Assembly: GCF_022138605.1 (NCBI RefSeq)
Contig: NZ_JACBFS010000005.1
Coordinates: 62,001-126,000, forward strand
Reading direction: 5' to 3'
Origin: Xanthobacter sp. NM-25
GTDB taxonomy: Bacteria; Pseudomonadota; Alphaproteobacteria; Rhizobiales; Xanthobacteraceae
Length of the DNA stretch: 64,000 bases
Part shown: piece by piece, positions 28,876 to 37,315 of the stretch
Numbering within the stretch: the stretch's first letter is position 1
Layout of the letters: each line of letters opens with the position of its first letter
Program-made: the position numbers and the translations under genes
The notes under the pieces: model-generated
Seen by the model: the letters and a program-made list of their open reading frames with translations, nothing else
Databases searched by the model: none
Told to the model about the DNA's origin: nothing

Positions 28876-28948
28876 TGCCTCGTCCTCGCGCCTGTTCCCC
28901 GGTGGAGCTTCCGTCCCTGTTAGCGCCGGCCGTCACCTCCGTAAATAT

Positions 28949-28971
28949 ACCTAAGGGTCACGACTTAAGTG
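28949..28971 (+). promoter_or_regulatory. Possible FixJ binding region upstream of fixK
   Basis: In the 164-bp divergent fixL-fixK gap, CCTAAGG (28950-28956) and the palindrome ACTTAAGT (28963-28970) form two related half-sites 13 bp apart, about 80 bp before the fixK start. FixJ~P is the expected activator here; assigning these bases to it is inference. Confidence 0.4.
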
Positions 28972-29039
28972 TTCGTTCCGAATTTCTCTCAAGGTCTCCG
29001 AGAGTTATCGCTGATAACATTCTGTGGAGGAGAGTTCCC

Positions 29040-29762
29040 ATGTCGACCATTGCCGCCGCCCTCACCCAGAAGGCCTATGTTCAGCCGCCGCTGTCGGGCG
29101 CGGTCGCGGGCCGGGTGTCGCGCGCATGGCAGGACGAGACGGGAACCCGCCAGCCCACCGACATTCTCGCCGGCCTCGGCGTGGTGACCACCTTTTCGCG
29201 CAATTCCGAGATCTTCGCCGAGGATGCGCCGGCCGATCACATCTTCCTGGTGCTGTCCGGCGCGGTGCGGGTCTGCAAGCTGCTGGGCGATGGGCGCCGC
29301 CAGATCGAGACCTTCTGCCTGCCGGGCGACGTGTTCGGCTGGGAGACGGCGCCGCGGCATCGCTTCTCCGCCGAGGCGGTGAACGAATGCCGGGTGGTGC
29401 GCGTCAAGCGTTCGATCCTGTTCGCCCGCGCCGCCGACGATGCCGAGCTCGCCCATGCCCTGTGGGCGCTGACCGCCGGCGAGCTGAGCCGCACGCAGAA
29501 CCATCTGCTGGTGCTAGGCCGCAAGACGGCGCAGGAGCGGGTGGCCACCTTCCTCCTCGACATGGCCGCGCGCTCGGCCGGCACCGCCGGGGAAGTCACC
29601 CTGCCCATGTCGCGCCAGGATATCGCCGACTATCTCGGCCTCACCATTGAGACGGTCTCGCGCACCCTCACCCATCTGGAAGATGCCGCCGTCATCGCCC
29701 TGCCGTCGTCGCGCCGCGTGGTGCTGAAGGACGGTGGCGCGCTGCGCGGCCTGAATTCCTGA
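29040..29762 (+). CDS. fixK: CRP/FNR-family regulator FixK
   Basis: Of 240 residues: cyclic-nucleotide-like beta-roll (about 45-135) and a C-terminal winged helix (about 180-225) with recognition helix LTIETVSRTLTHLE, whose E--SR motif reads TTGA half-sites. The N-terminal cysteines that bind Fe-S in FNR are absent, so it is FixK-like and controlled by its synthesis through FixLJ rather than by direct oxygen sensing. GGAGGAGAG precedes the ATG. Predicted targets in the window are hemN and the orphan receiver. Confidence 0.92.
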   Translation: MSTIAAALTQKAYVQPPLSGAVAGRVSRAWQDETGTRQPTDILAGLGVVTTFSRNSEIFAEDAPADHIFLVLSGAVRVCKLLGDGRRQIETFCLPGDVFGWETAPRHRFSAEAVNECRVVRVKRSILFARAADDAELAHALWALTAGELSRTQNHLLVLGRKTAQERVATFLLDMAARSAGTAGEVTLPMSRQDIADYLGLTIETVSRTLTHLEDAAVIALPSSRRVVLKDGGALRGLNS

Positions 29763-29797
29763 GGTTTCATCCCATCGGGCATGTGACCACCCGAGCT

Positions 29798-29818
29798 GGC
29801 GGCTGAGACCCAGCCGCC
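29798..29818. terminator. Hairpin between convergent fixK and hemN
   Basis: GGCGGCT, a 7-base loop, AGCCGCC: a perfect 7-bp stem in the 80-bp gap between two converging genes; no T-run. Confidence 0.4.
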
Positions 29819-29842
29819 CACCTGCTGCAGGCACGTCCCGCC

Positions 29843-31234
29843 TTACACGGCGGCGGCGTGCCTCTTCTTTTCCGGCTCCGCCTGGCGGGCCGCCGTGAGG
29901 CGGGGATCGAACACCGCGCACACCACCCGCGCGAAGCTGCGAGCGGCTTCCGGCACCCTCACCACCAGCCCGTCACGCACCGCCAGCCCGTCGGCGATCA
30001 GCGGCGCGAGGGCCTCCAGCTCCGGCTCGAACAGGTGGGGCGAGGCGCCATGGGCGGTGGCCATGGCCGCCAGATCCACCTCGAGGTCGCACATCAGCCG
30101 CTCGATGATGGCCCGGCGCAGCCGGTCCTCGCCGGTGAGCGCGATGCCGCGGGCGATGGGCAGGTGGCCCAGCTCCAGGGCCTTGTGCCACAGCGGGGTG
30201 GCGGCGATGTTCTGCACATAGCCTTGCGGCAGGGCGCCGATGGCCGAGGCGCCGAAGCCCAGCAGCACCGGCGCATCATCGGTGGTGTAGCCCTGGAAAT
30301 TGCGCTTGAGGGTGCCGGCCCGGGCGCGCTGGGCCATGGGGTCTTCAGCCCGCGCGAAATGGTCGAGGCCGATGGCGTGATAGCCGTGATCCGCCAGCAG
30401 GCCGGCCACCAGCTCGGCCTGCTCCAGCCGCTCCAGCGGGCCCGGCAGATCGGCATCGCGGATCAGCGCCTGATGCTTCTTCATCCACGGCACGTGGGCA
30501 TAGCCGAAGACGGCGATACGGTCGGCCTCGAGTTCGAGGGCCTGCTCCACCGTCCGCTGCACCGATTGCGCAGTTTGGTGCGGCAGGCCGTACATGAGAT
30601 CGAGGTTGATGGCGGTGATGCCGGCCGCCCGCAACGCGTCGGCGATGGCCTTGGTGGTGGCGTAGGACTGCTGCCGGCCGATGGCCTTCTGGACGGCGGG
30701 CTCGAAATCCTGCACGCCGAGGCTGGCCCGGTTGAAGCCCTCGCGGGCGAGGGCGGCCACCTTGCCGTCATCCATCACCCGCGGGTCGATCTCGATGGCG
30801 ATCTCGGCGTCGTCGGCAAAGGCGAAGGCGCGCCGCAGGGCGGCCATCACTTGCGCCAGATCCCGGTCGCCGAGCATGGTGGGGGTGCCGCCGCCGAAAT
30901 GCAGGTGGGTCAGGCGCAGGCGCCCGGGCAGGCGGGCGCGGACCTGCTCGATCTCCGCCACCAGGCGCTCCGCATAAGCGGTCACCGGCGTGCCGGAGCG
31001 CACCACCGCGGTCTGGCAGCCGCAATAGAGGCAGAGCTCGGCGCAGAACGGAATATGCACATAGACCGACACGGCGCTGTCTTCCGGCACGGCCGACAGC
31101 CACCGGGCATAGGTTTCGGCGGTGATGTCGGGCGTGAAGTGCGGCGCGGTCGGATAGCTGGTGTAGCGGGGGACCGGGTGCCCATAACGGGCGAGCAGGG
31201 CGGCATTCACCGGGGTGTTTTCGCGGGCGTTCAT
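29843..31234 (-). CDS. hemN: Oxygen-independent coproporphyrinogen III oxidase
   Basis: Radical-SAM enzyme of 463 residues that decarboxylates coproporphyrinogen III when oxygen is scarce. The cluster motif is Cys64-x3-Cys68-x2-Cys71 followed by Gly-Cys73 (CAELCLYCGC), and the N-terminal PRYTSYPTAPHF and HLHFGGGTPTML are HemN-specific, separating it from HemW. It provides haem for the microaerobic respiration that FixLJ/FixK controls, and a FixK-type box stands 67 bp upstream. Confidence 0.95.
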   Translation of the reverse strand: MNARENTPVNAALLARYGHPVPRYTSYPTAPHFTPDITAETYARWLSAVPEDSAVSVYVHIPFCAELCLYCGCQTAVVRSGTPVTAYAERLVAEIEQVRARLPGRLRLTHLHFGGGTPTMLGDRDLAQVMAALRRAFAFADDAEIAIEIDPRVMDDGKVAALAREGFNRASLGVQDFEPAVQKAIGRQQSYATTKAIADALRAAGITAINLDLMYGLPHQTAQSVQRTVEQALELEADRIAVFGYAHVPWMKKHQALIRDADLPGPLERLEQAELVAGLLADHGYHAIGLDHFARAEDPMAQRARAGTLKRNFQGYTTDDAPVLLGFGASAIGALPQGYVQNIAATPLWHKALELGHLPIARGIALTGEDRLRRAIIERLMCDLEVDLAAMATAHGASPHLFEPELEALAPLIADGLAVRDGLVVRVPEAARSFARVVCAVFDPRLTAARQAEPEKKRHAAAV

Positions 31235-31294
31235 GGCGGAACTCTGGGCAAAGGCTGTGTGCCCTATCCATGTCGCCAGCGGGTCGAGACCGCT

Positions 31295-31308
31295 TTGACC
31301 TGCCGCAA
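31295..31308 (-). promoter_or_regulatory. FixK-type box before hemN
   Basis: TTGACCTGCCGCAA fits TTG(A/C)-N6-(T/G)CAA exactly (TTGA...GCAA), centred about 67 bp before the hemN start. A FixK site at -41.5 would put the transcript start near 31260. Confidence 0.65.
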
Positions 31309-31371
31309 TTCTAAGCGCTGCGGCAGGTCCTTCGCGTCATTGCATGCCGCCGCCACCGGCGGCGGAGGGCC

Positions 31372-34300
31372 TCAGTAGGAGAGGAAGGCGCCGGCGAACA
31401 GGCCCTCGGCGCGGTCGTCGCCGGCGAGCTTGAAGCGATACTGGGCCATCAGGTCCACATAAGAGTGGGGCGCCTGGTATTCGTCCTCGTTGAACCAGTA
31501 GCGCAGGGTCGCGCCGGGGCCGATGCCGAGGGCGAACGGGGTGTCGTAGCCGTTGTCGTAGGCGCCGCCGAGGGCGAGGAACGGCCACAGCACCAGATGA
31601 TCATTGATGGGATCCAGCCGGAAGGCGTGGCCGTAGCGCACCTCGAAGGTGGCGATCGTCTCCGGCAGCATGGTGTAATAATTGTAGTCGGCATAGATCT
31701 GCCAGGCGCGCCAGTTGTCGGGCTGGCCCACCCGCAGTTCGGTGCCCTCACCCTTGGAATAGGCCGCGCGCAGCAGCACGTCCTCTCGCGAGGTGCCCCC
31801 GGTGGGGAACAGATAGGACGCCTCCAGCACCAGGTTTTCCGTCTTGAACGGCTTCCAGCGCGCGCCGACGCTGCCCTGGAAGGTGTCGAGCCCGGTGTTG
31901 CCGCCATTTTCGGCGTAGAGCGTGGTGAAGCCGCGCACGAACAGCTCGAACAGGGCGCCGTCGCGATAGCCGATGCCCGGCGGGCGCCAGTAGATTTCAC
32001 CGCCGGCACCAATGGTGTGATAGGCGCTGCCGGTGGGCGGGGCGAGATAGGAGCCGGGGGCGACGCCCACCGCGCCATAGCTCACCGAGGCATAGGCGCC
32101 CCAGGTGCGGCTCAGCTCGGCCACCTCCCGCCGCAGGCCGAAGACCTGCTGGGGATCGAGCGGCAGCTTGCCGGACCGGTGCTCGTCGATGGCCGCCTTG
32201 AAATAGTCCACCGCGGTGTCGTTGTGATAGGTGCGGCGGGCGTTGTAGGCGGCGTTGATGAGGTTGGTGCCGCGCAGCTGCCACTTGTCGTTGGCCTGCT
32301 GGAAGTATTGGAAGGCGATGTCGTCCTCGCCCGCCTGGCTCGCCAGCACCGCCAGATCCACCGTGCGCATGCCACGCAGGTCGCCGCGCTCGTAGGCGGC
32401 GAGGAACAGGGCCTTCGCCTCTTCCTTGCGGCCGAGCTGGTTGAGCACGCCGACGCGCGCGGTGAGCATGGCGTTGCGCTGCTGCTGGCCCTGGGCCCGC
32501 CGCGCCGCGGTGTCGAAAGCGGCGAGCGCGGCTTCCTTGTCGTCGAGGGCGAGATAGGCGTAGCCGAGGCGCGCCTGCACGTCATAGCTCTGCTCGCCGG
32601 CCATGGGCGCCAGGGTGGAGAGGGCGAGCTCGGGATCCTTCACCTGCAGCGCCGCGTCGGCCAGGGCCAGGCGAACGGTGCGGGCTTCGCCCGGCGGCAG
32701 CCGGCCGGTGGCGAGCGCGGCGCGATAGTCGCGGATGGCGCCGCCGAACTGGTGCGCCTGCATGCGCAGGTTGCCACGCTGCACCAGCAGGGTGACATCC
32801 CGCGGGCGGGCCGCCAGCAACTGGTCGAGCAGGCGCTCGGCCTCGGCGTAACGGCCCTGTGCCATGAGCGCGTTCATGAGCAGCATGCGGTAGCTGCTGT
32901 TGTCCGGCTCCGCGTCGATGGCCTTGCGGATCTCGCGCACGGCGGTGGCATAATCGCGCCGGCCGAAGGCAGTGTAGGCGGCGCTGGCGGCGGCATAGCC
33001 CGGGCTGGCCGGGTTGAGGCCCGCCCCGCCGGGACCGCCGGGGGCGCCGAAGAACACCGAGCAGATCACCCCGTATTTGGTGGGCTGGCACAGCACGGTA
33101 GGCGGAATGAGGCCCGGGCGCTTGCCCGACGGCGTCTTCACCAGCGCCTCCGCGGTGCGCCGGTAGGCCGCCACGTCCTTGTTCTTGGGATCGTCGATGG
33201 GCTGCAGGATCTTGAGCGCCGCTTCCGCCGCGCCCTGCGCCAGGGCGGCATTGGCGGCGATGAGGCGATAGTTCACCTCTTCCACATCGGTGAGGATGGT
33301 GGAGGCGAGCACCTTGTCGAAATCGGCGGTGGCCTCCTCGCGCTTGCCGAGCTTCTCCAGGAGCCAGGCGTTGAGGATGCGCGGCAGCGGATCGTTCTCG
33401 TCCTCCTTGGCGGCGGCGGCGGCCTCGGTCTGGGCATCTTGGAACTGGCCCGAGGACATGAGCGCGCTGACGAGGATGAGGCGGAACTGCATCACCGCCG
33501 GGGCCCGCGCCACCGCCTTGCGGGCGAGGGTGACGGCGGTCTTGGGGCGGCCCTGGCTCAGCTCCTTGATGGCCTGGGTGGCATCGGGCTCGGCGAGGCG
33601 CTTGTCGGTAACGGCGCGCAGGGCTTCCAGGGAATTGTCATCGCCGGCCTTGGCGACCGCATCGTTGATGGCGGCCTCCAGCTCCTTGAGCTTGCCGGCG
33701 CGCTCCAGGGTGTCGATGAGCAGGCGATGCCAGGCGCCGTTCTTGGGATTGAGCTGCAGCGCCTCGCGGATGCGCTTTTCCGCCAGGGCGTCATCGCCCT
33801 TGCGATAGGCGGCGAATGCCTCCTGGGCGGCATAGAAGCCGGGGGTGTCGCTGACCCCGCTGCCGGGCGGGGCATCGGCGGGCACCAGCGAGCAGGACGG
33901 CCCATAGGGCGTATCCACGCACTTCTGATAGGGCACCGGCAGGGTCTGGTGCGCCTTGGCGGGAATGATCTGCGGATTCTTCTCGGCGGCGCGCGCCACC
34001 TGCAGCCGCGCGGTCACCGCCGGATTGTTGCTGTCGGCCAGGGGCTCCAGAATCTTCAGCGCGCGATCCACATGGCCCGCGGCCAGCGCCGCATCGGCAA
34101 TGACGATGCGGGTGTCGCGCTCGGTGTCGCCAGTGAGGACCTCGTCCTTGAGGGCGTCGTCGAAATCGCGTTCGCCGTCGGCGATCTGGCCGAGCCGCAC
34201 TCGCAGGAAGCCGCGCAGGGTGCGCGGCAGGAAGGAATTGGGATCGACCGCGATGGCGTCGCTGGCCGCCTTTTCCGCCGCCTCGAGCTGCTTCTGCGCG

Positions 34301-34935
34301 ATCAGCGCATAGACCAGTAGCATGCGATAGCTGAGATCATCGGGAACCAGCAGGATGGCCTTGCGCGCCGCCTCGGCGGCGGCGGCCGGGTCGTTGGCTT
34401 CCAGCGCCTTGTTGGCGGCGAGGGAGGGCGCCTGGGCGAGCACCTTGCTCTGGGCCCGCAGCCGGGCGCGCAGCGAGGCATCCTTCACGCCGGCGGCGAG
34501 CGCCTCGTTGCCGGCGCCCACCGATTCGGCGAGCTTGCCCTCGGCGTCCAGCGCATCCATCAGCAGGATCCACATCTGCGCCGCGTCGGGCCGCAGCCGC
34601 AGCACCTCGCGGGCGAGGTAGGCGGCGCGGGCATAATTCTTCTGCTGATAGGCCTGGTAGGCCTGATTGGCGGTGTTCCACGCGGCGCCGGTGAGGGCCG
34701 GCGGCACCGGCTCATCGGCCGGCGTGCTGGCGGCGGATGAGGAGCCGGGTGATGGAGGATGTGCCGCGGGTGCCGCCGGCGAAGGCTGGGCGCCCGCCTG
34801 CTCGACCGCGCTCAGCGTCAGCGCGCTGACCGTTGCGGCCAACATCAGTCCGAAGGCGAGACGCCTGAGGAGTGTCGTACCCTCCCGGGAGTCCGCGGGA
34901 GCGCTAACAGTGTGGAGATGGATCGCGGTCGTCAT
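31372..34935 (-). CDS. Giant TPR protein with NfrA-type C-terminal outer-membrane domain
   Basis: Of 1187 residues. A signal sequence (cleavage near AGAQ, about residue 50) precedes three tandem blocks of about 277 residues rich in TPR helices. Blocks 1-2 and 2-3 are joined by matching linkers with a Cys-x8-Cys pair around Tyr-Gly (Cys339/348 and Cys616/625). The last 200 or so residues look like the NfrA C-terminal beta domain. Periplasmic TPR plus outer-membrane barrel is the architecture of glycan export ports (PgaA, BcsC, PelB). Neighbouring O-acetylation genes support this role (inference). NfrA itself also serves as phage N4 receptor. Confidence 0.82.
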   Translation of the reverse strand: MTTAIHLHTVSAPADSREGTTLLRRLAFGLMLAATVSALTLSAVEQAGAQPSPAAPAAHPPSPGSSSAASTPADEPVPPALTGAAWNTANQAYQAYQQKNYARAAYLAREVLRLRPDAAQMWILLMDALDAEGKLAESVGAGNEALAAGVKDASLRARLRAQSKVLAQAPSLAANKALEANDPAAAAEAARKAILLVPDDLSYRMLLVYALIAQKQLEAAEKAASDAIAVDPNSFLPRTLRGFLRVRLGQIADGERDFDDALKDEVLTGDTERDTRIVIADAALAAGHVDRALKILEPLADSNNPAVTARLQVARAAEKNPQIIPAKAHQTLPVPYQKCVDTPYGPSCSLVPADAPPGSGVSDTPGFYAAQEAFAAYRKGDDALAEKRIREALQLNPKNGAWHRLLIDTLERAGKLKELEAAINDAVAKAGDDNSLEALRAVTDKRLAEPDATQAIKELSQGRPKTAVTLARKAVARAPAVMQFRLILVSALMSSGQFQDAQTEAAAAAKEDENDPLPRILNAWLLEKLGKREEATADFDKVLASTILTDVEEVNYRLIAANAALAQGAAEAALKILQPIDDPKNKDVAAYRRTAEALVKTPSGKRPGLIPPTVLCQPTKYGVICSVFFGAPGGPGGAGLNPASPGYAAASAAYTAFGRRDYATAVREIRKAIDAEPDNSSYRMLLMNALMAQGRYAEAERLLDQLLAARPRDVTLLVQRGNLRMQAHQFGGAIRDYRAALATGRLPPGEARTVRLALADAALQVKDPELALSTLAPMAGEQSYDVQARLGYAYLALDDKEAALAAFDTAARRAQGQQQRNAMLTARVGVLNQLGRKEEAKALFLAAYERGDLRGMRTVDLAVLASQAGEDDIAFQYFQQANDKWQLRGTNLINAAYNARRTYHNDTAVDYFKAAIDEHRSGKLPLDPQQVFGLRREVAELSRTWGAYASVSYGAVGVAPGSYLAPPTGSAYHTIGAGGEIYWRPPGIGYRDGALFELFVRGFTTLYAENGGNTGLDTFQGSVGARWKPFKTENLVLEASYLFPTGGTSREDVLLRAAYSKGEGTELRVGQPDNWRAWQIYADYNYYTMLPETIATFEVRYGHAFRLDPINDHLVLWPFLALGGAYDNGYDTPFALGIGPGATLRYWFNEDEYQAPHSYVDLMAQYRFKLAGDDRAEGLFAGAFLSY

Positions 34936-34958
34936 AGCGCCACTGTGGGCGCGAGTAC

Positions 34959-34974
34959 TTAAATTGCAGTTAAC
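34959..34974. promoter_or_regulatory. CtrA-type site upstream of the giant TPR gene
   Basis: TTAA-ATTGCAG-TTAAC matches the full CtrA site TTAA-N7-TTAA(C), 24-39 bp before the start codon in an AT-rich promoter region (34950-35040) that contains further TTAAC half-sites. Cell-cycle control by CtrA is inferred from the motif only. Confidence 0.55.
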
Positions 34975-35144
34975 CTTAACAAGTATCCAACTCTTAATTA
35001 TAAGTAAAAATTCTATGAATACATTTACGCGCTGTTAACGCTTGGCGGCCGGTGAGGCCAGGGCGGCCGGTCATTGTCGCTTCGGTGCAGCCGCTTGCGG
35101 CATCCTCGCGGGGGGGGCGGCGGCGGCACCTGCCGCAAGACAGA

Positions 35145-35167
35145 GGGGCGCCCCGCGGGGACGCCCC
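35145..35167 (-). terminator. Hairpin after the O-acetylation cassette
   Basis: GGGGCG...CGCCCC enclosing CCCC-GC-GGGG forms a long GC stem with one bulge, 45-67 bp after the last SGNH gene; only a weakly T-rich tail follows on the minus strand. Confidence 0.45.
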
Positions 35168-35211
35168 CTCGTCACGTTCGTGCGTCCGTGTGGCGCCGCG
35201 GCCACAGCCAC

Positions 35212-36228
35212 CTATTTACGCACGGCGGCCTGCATGCGGTCGCGCCACTGCTGCGCCGACATGATGGAGGAGGCATCCCACTGGTCGGTGGCCTCGGGGG
35301 CGGAATGGAACGGGCCTTCGTTGAACTGCCACACCACCACCTGCGGCGGGTTGCGGGCGAAGTCGGGGGCACTGGCGAACTGCAGGAAGGTGACCCAGGG
35401 GCCCACGTTGCCGGGGTTCCAGGTCAGCGCCACCGGCCGGTCGAGGGCGTTGGAGAGCTTCTGCGGAAAGCCGAGATACGGCTGCACGAAGCTGTTGCCC
35501 ACCACGTGCACCGGCGCGGGGGCGGTGTCCACCAGGCTTCCCTTGGCCTCGCTCTGCACCCGGACGGTATAAAGGTCGGGGCCCACCTGCTTCTGTTGGT
35601 CGGGGGTGAGGAAGCGTTCGGCCAGATCGCCCAGATGGCGCTGGGTGACCCATTGGCCGAGCTTGTCGCCGGAGCCGGGCGCCCCGGCCAGCTTGACGCC
35701 GCTGGCCTTGATGGCGGCGGCCACCGCATCGGCCGAGGCCTCCGCCGCCCAGGCGCTCCAATGGTAATCGGCCCGGTAGAAGCTGACCTGCTTGCCCTTC
35801 TCCACGGACTTGATGGCCGGTCGCAGGTCCACCGTGTCGAGACCGTTCTGCTTGAGCTGGGCGAGGATGTAATCGTACTGGCCGCTCACATCCGCCGAGA
35901 GCCTCACGCCATCGGGCAGCTTGTCCGCATAGAAGGCGGCCTTCAGCGGCACCACGATGGGAATGAGCGTGATGTTGCGGGCGGCCAGCGCCGTCTGGGC
36001 ATCCTTGATGAGGCCGATGGTGCGGGCGATGCCGGCCTTGTCGAGCACCGAGAGGCTTTCCCAGCCGGGAAACAGCCAGCCGCCCTTGCCCGAGATGATC
36101 GGCTGCGACTGGGCGGCGGCCGGTCCGCTGGCCGCCGTGAGCCCGGTGGTGGCCATGAGCCCGGCGCACAGGCCGAGGGCCGCGCCGCGGATGAGGTCGC
36201 GCCGGGACGGTGCGGAACGAAAGATCAT
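35212..36228 (-). CDS. AlgX/AlgJ-like SGNH polysaccharide acetyltransferase, Tat signal
   Basis: Of 338 residues. The N-terminus carries a twin-arginine signal (SRRDLIRGAALGL, cleaved near AAAQ, about 40), so it is probably folded before export. Catalytic elements of the AlgX/AlgJ family are visible: Asp/His in YRADYHWSAWAA (about 174-180) and the Ser in VHVVGNSFVQPYLG (about 265). Members move acetyl groups to exported polysaccharide in the periplasm. The start overlaps the upstream SGNH gene by ATGA. The glycan is unknown. Confidence 0.82.
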   Translation of the reverse strand: MIFRSAPSRRDLIRGAALGLCAGLMATTGLTAASGPAAAQSQPIISGKGGWLFPGWESLSVLDKAGIARTIGLIKDAQTALAARNITLIPIVVPLKAAFYADKLPDGVRLSADVSGQYDYILAQLKQNGLDTVDLRPAIKSVEKGKQVSFYRADYHWSAWAAEASADAVAAAIKASGVKLAGAPGSGDKLGQWVTQRHLGDLAERFLTPDQQKQVGPDLYTVRVQSEAKGSLVDTAPAPVHVVGNSFVQPYLGFPQKLSNALDRPVALTWNPGNVGPWVTFLQFASAPDFARNPPQVVVWQFNEGPFHSAPEATDQWDASSIMSAQQWRDRMQAAVRK

Positions 36229-37301
36229 TTGTCGTCTCCCAGAAAGGTGCGTTCAGCCGGTGTCAGAGGCTGGGTGAGGACACGCATGGGAAATTCCCAG
36301 ACCACCAGACGGGTCTGATCAAGAAGGGTCGGTTCACGGGTGAGGATGTCGAGCAGCGCCCCCGCGAAACCCGCCCCGTCCTGGCTGCGCTGGGCCACCT
36401 CGCGGTTGAGCGCGCCCTGAAGATAGTCCAGGAACCCCGAATTGCGGGAATAGGACGAGCCCGCCAGCACCACGCTTGGTGCCTCCACATCATCAAGCAG
36501 GCCGCCGGAGCGGGTGAAGCGGGTGCTCACCTCGCCTTCCCGATCGGGCTGCGGCCCGGACCATGGCCAGGAGCGGGCGAGGCCCGCGAGGCGCATGAGG
36601 TCGCCCACATGGTCCTGGGGCGGGGAGACCACCACCTGCGCCGGCAGGGTTCCGGCGCCGAGCCGGGCCGTCACCGTTTCGGCCACCAGCCGGGCGGCGA
36701 AGGCGGCGCCGGTCTGGTTCCAATGGGTGTCGGTGCGCAGGAAGCCGCCGGGGGGCCAGTCGGGGCGGATATCCACCTGCGTGAGGCCGAGACCGGCGCT
36801 GTTGCGTGCCCATAGTCCCGGCCGCTGCCGCGCCTGATCGGCAACCCCGAGCCCGCACAGGGTATCGCGGGAGAGATCGGCCTTGTCGGGCACCGGCAGC
36901 ACCACCAGCGCCACGCCCTTCGCCGCCAGCGCCGCCTGGAGCTTGGCGGCGAGGCGGATGCGATCGGCCAGATGGCGGGGGCCACCGGGAGCCTCCACCA
37001 GCTCCTCGGCCAGAAACAGCCAGCCGGCGCAGCCGGCGCGCACCTGCGGCCCGGCATCGCCGAACAGGCGGTAGGAGAGGCCCGACACCAGGGAATCGAG
37101 GGCGGGCGTCGTCGGCAGGGCCGCCACCACGGCCTTGTCCACGCGGGCGGTGAGCGAACCGTTCAGCACCCCTTCGAGGCTGGCATCGGCGGCGATGCGC
37201 CCGCCCGCCGGTCCGGCCAGGTGGACGGCGACGAAGCCGAGGCCGACCAGCATGAGAGCCAGGAAGACCAGGGTGGCGAGGGTGCGGGCGAGGCCGGGCA
37301 T
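36225..37301 (-). CDS. AlgJ-like SGNH acetyltransferase, membrane-anchored
   Basis: Of 358 residues with one N-terminal helix (about 7-30) and a periplasmic domain. Active-site elements: GWLFLAEELVEA, Asp-Thr-His-Trp in FLRTDTHWNQTGAAF (about 190) and a Ser block VVLAGSSYSRNSGF (about 280). It resembles AlgJ, which takes acetyl from the MBOAT partner. Two SGNH proteins in one cassette parallel AlgJ and AlgX of alginate. It starts 14 bp after the MBOAT gene. Confidence 0.82.
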   Translation of the reverse strand: MPGLARTLATLVFLALMLVGLGFVAVHLAGPAGGRIAADASLEGVLNGSLTARVDKAVVAALPTTPALDSLVSGLSYRLFGDAGPQVRAGCAGWLFLAEELVEAPGGPRHLADRIRLAAKLQAALAAKGVALVVLPVPDKADLSRDTLCGLGVADQARQRPGLWARNSAGLGLTQVDIRPDWPPGGFLRTDTHWNQTGAAFAARLVAETVTARLGAGTLPAQVVVSPPQDHVGDLMRLAGLARSWPWSGPQPDREGEVSTRFTRSGGLLDDVEAPSVVLAGSSYSRNSGFLDYLQGALNREVAQRSQDGAGFAGALLDILTREPTLLDQTRLVVWEFPMRVLTQPLTPAERTFLGDDK

Positions 37302-37315
37302 GATGGACTCCCCCT

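Noticed and set aside
29040..29762. FNR rather than FixK
   Set aside because: The N-terminal cysteines needed for the FNR Fe-S cluster are missing.
29843..31234. HemW rather than HemN
   Set aside because: The N-terminal PRYTSYPTAPHF region and the CxxxCxxCxC cluster motif are those of true HemN.
31465..34320. Plus-strand open frame of 951 codons antisense to the TPR protein
   Set aside because: Same compositional artefact; the minus-strand frame has TPR and barrel domains.
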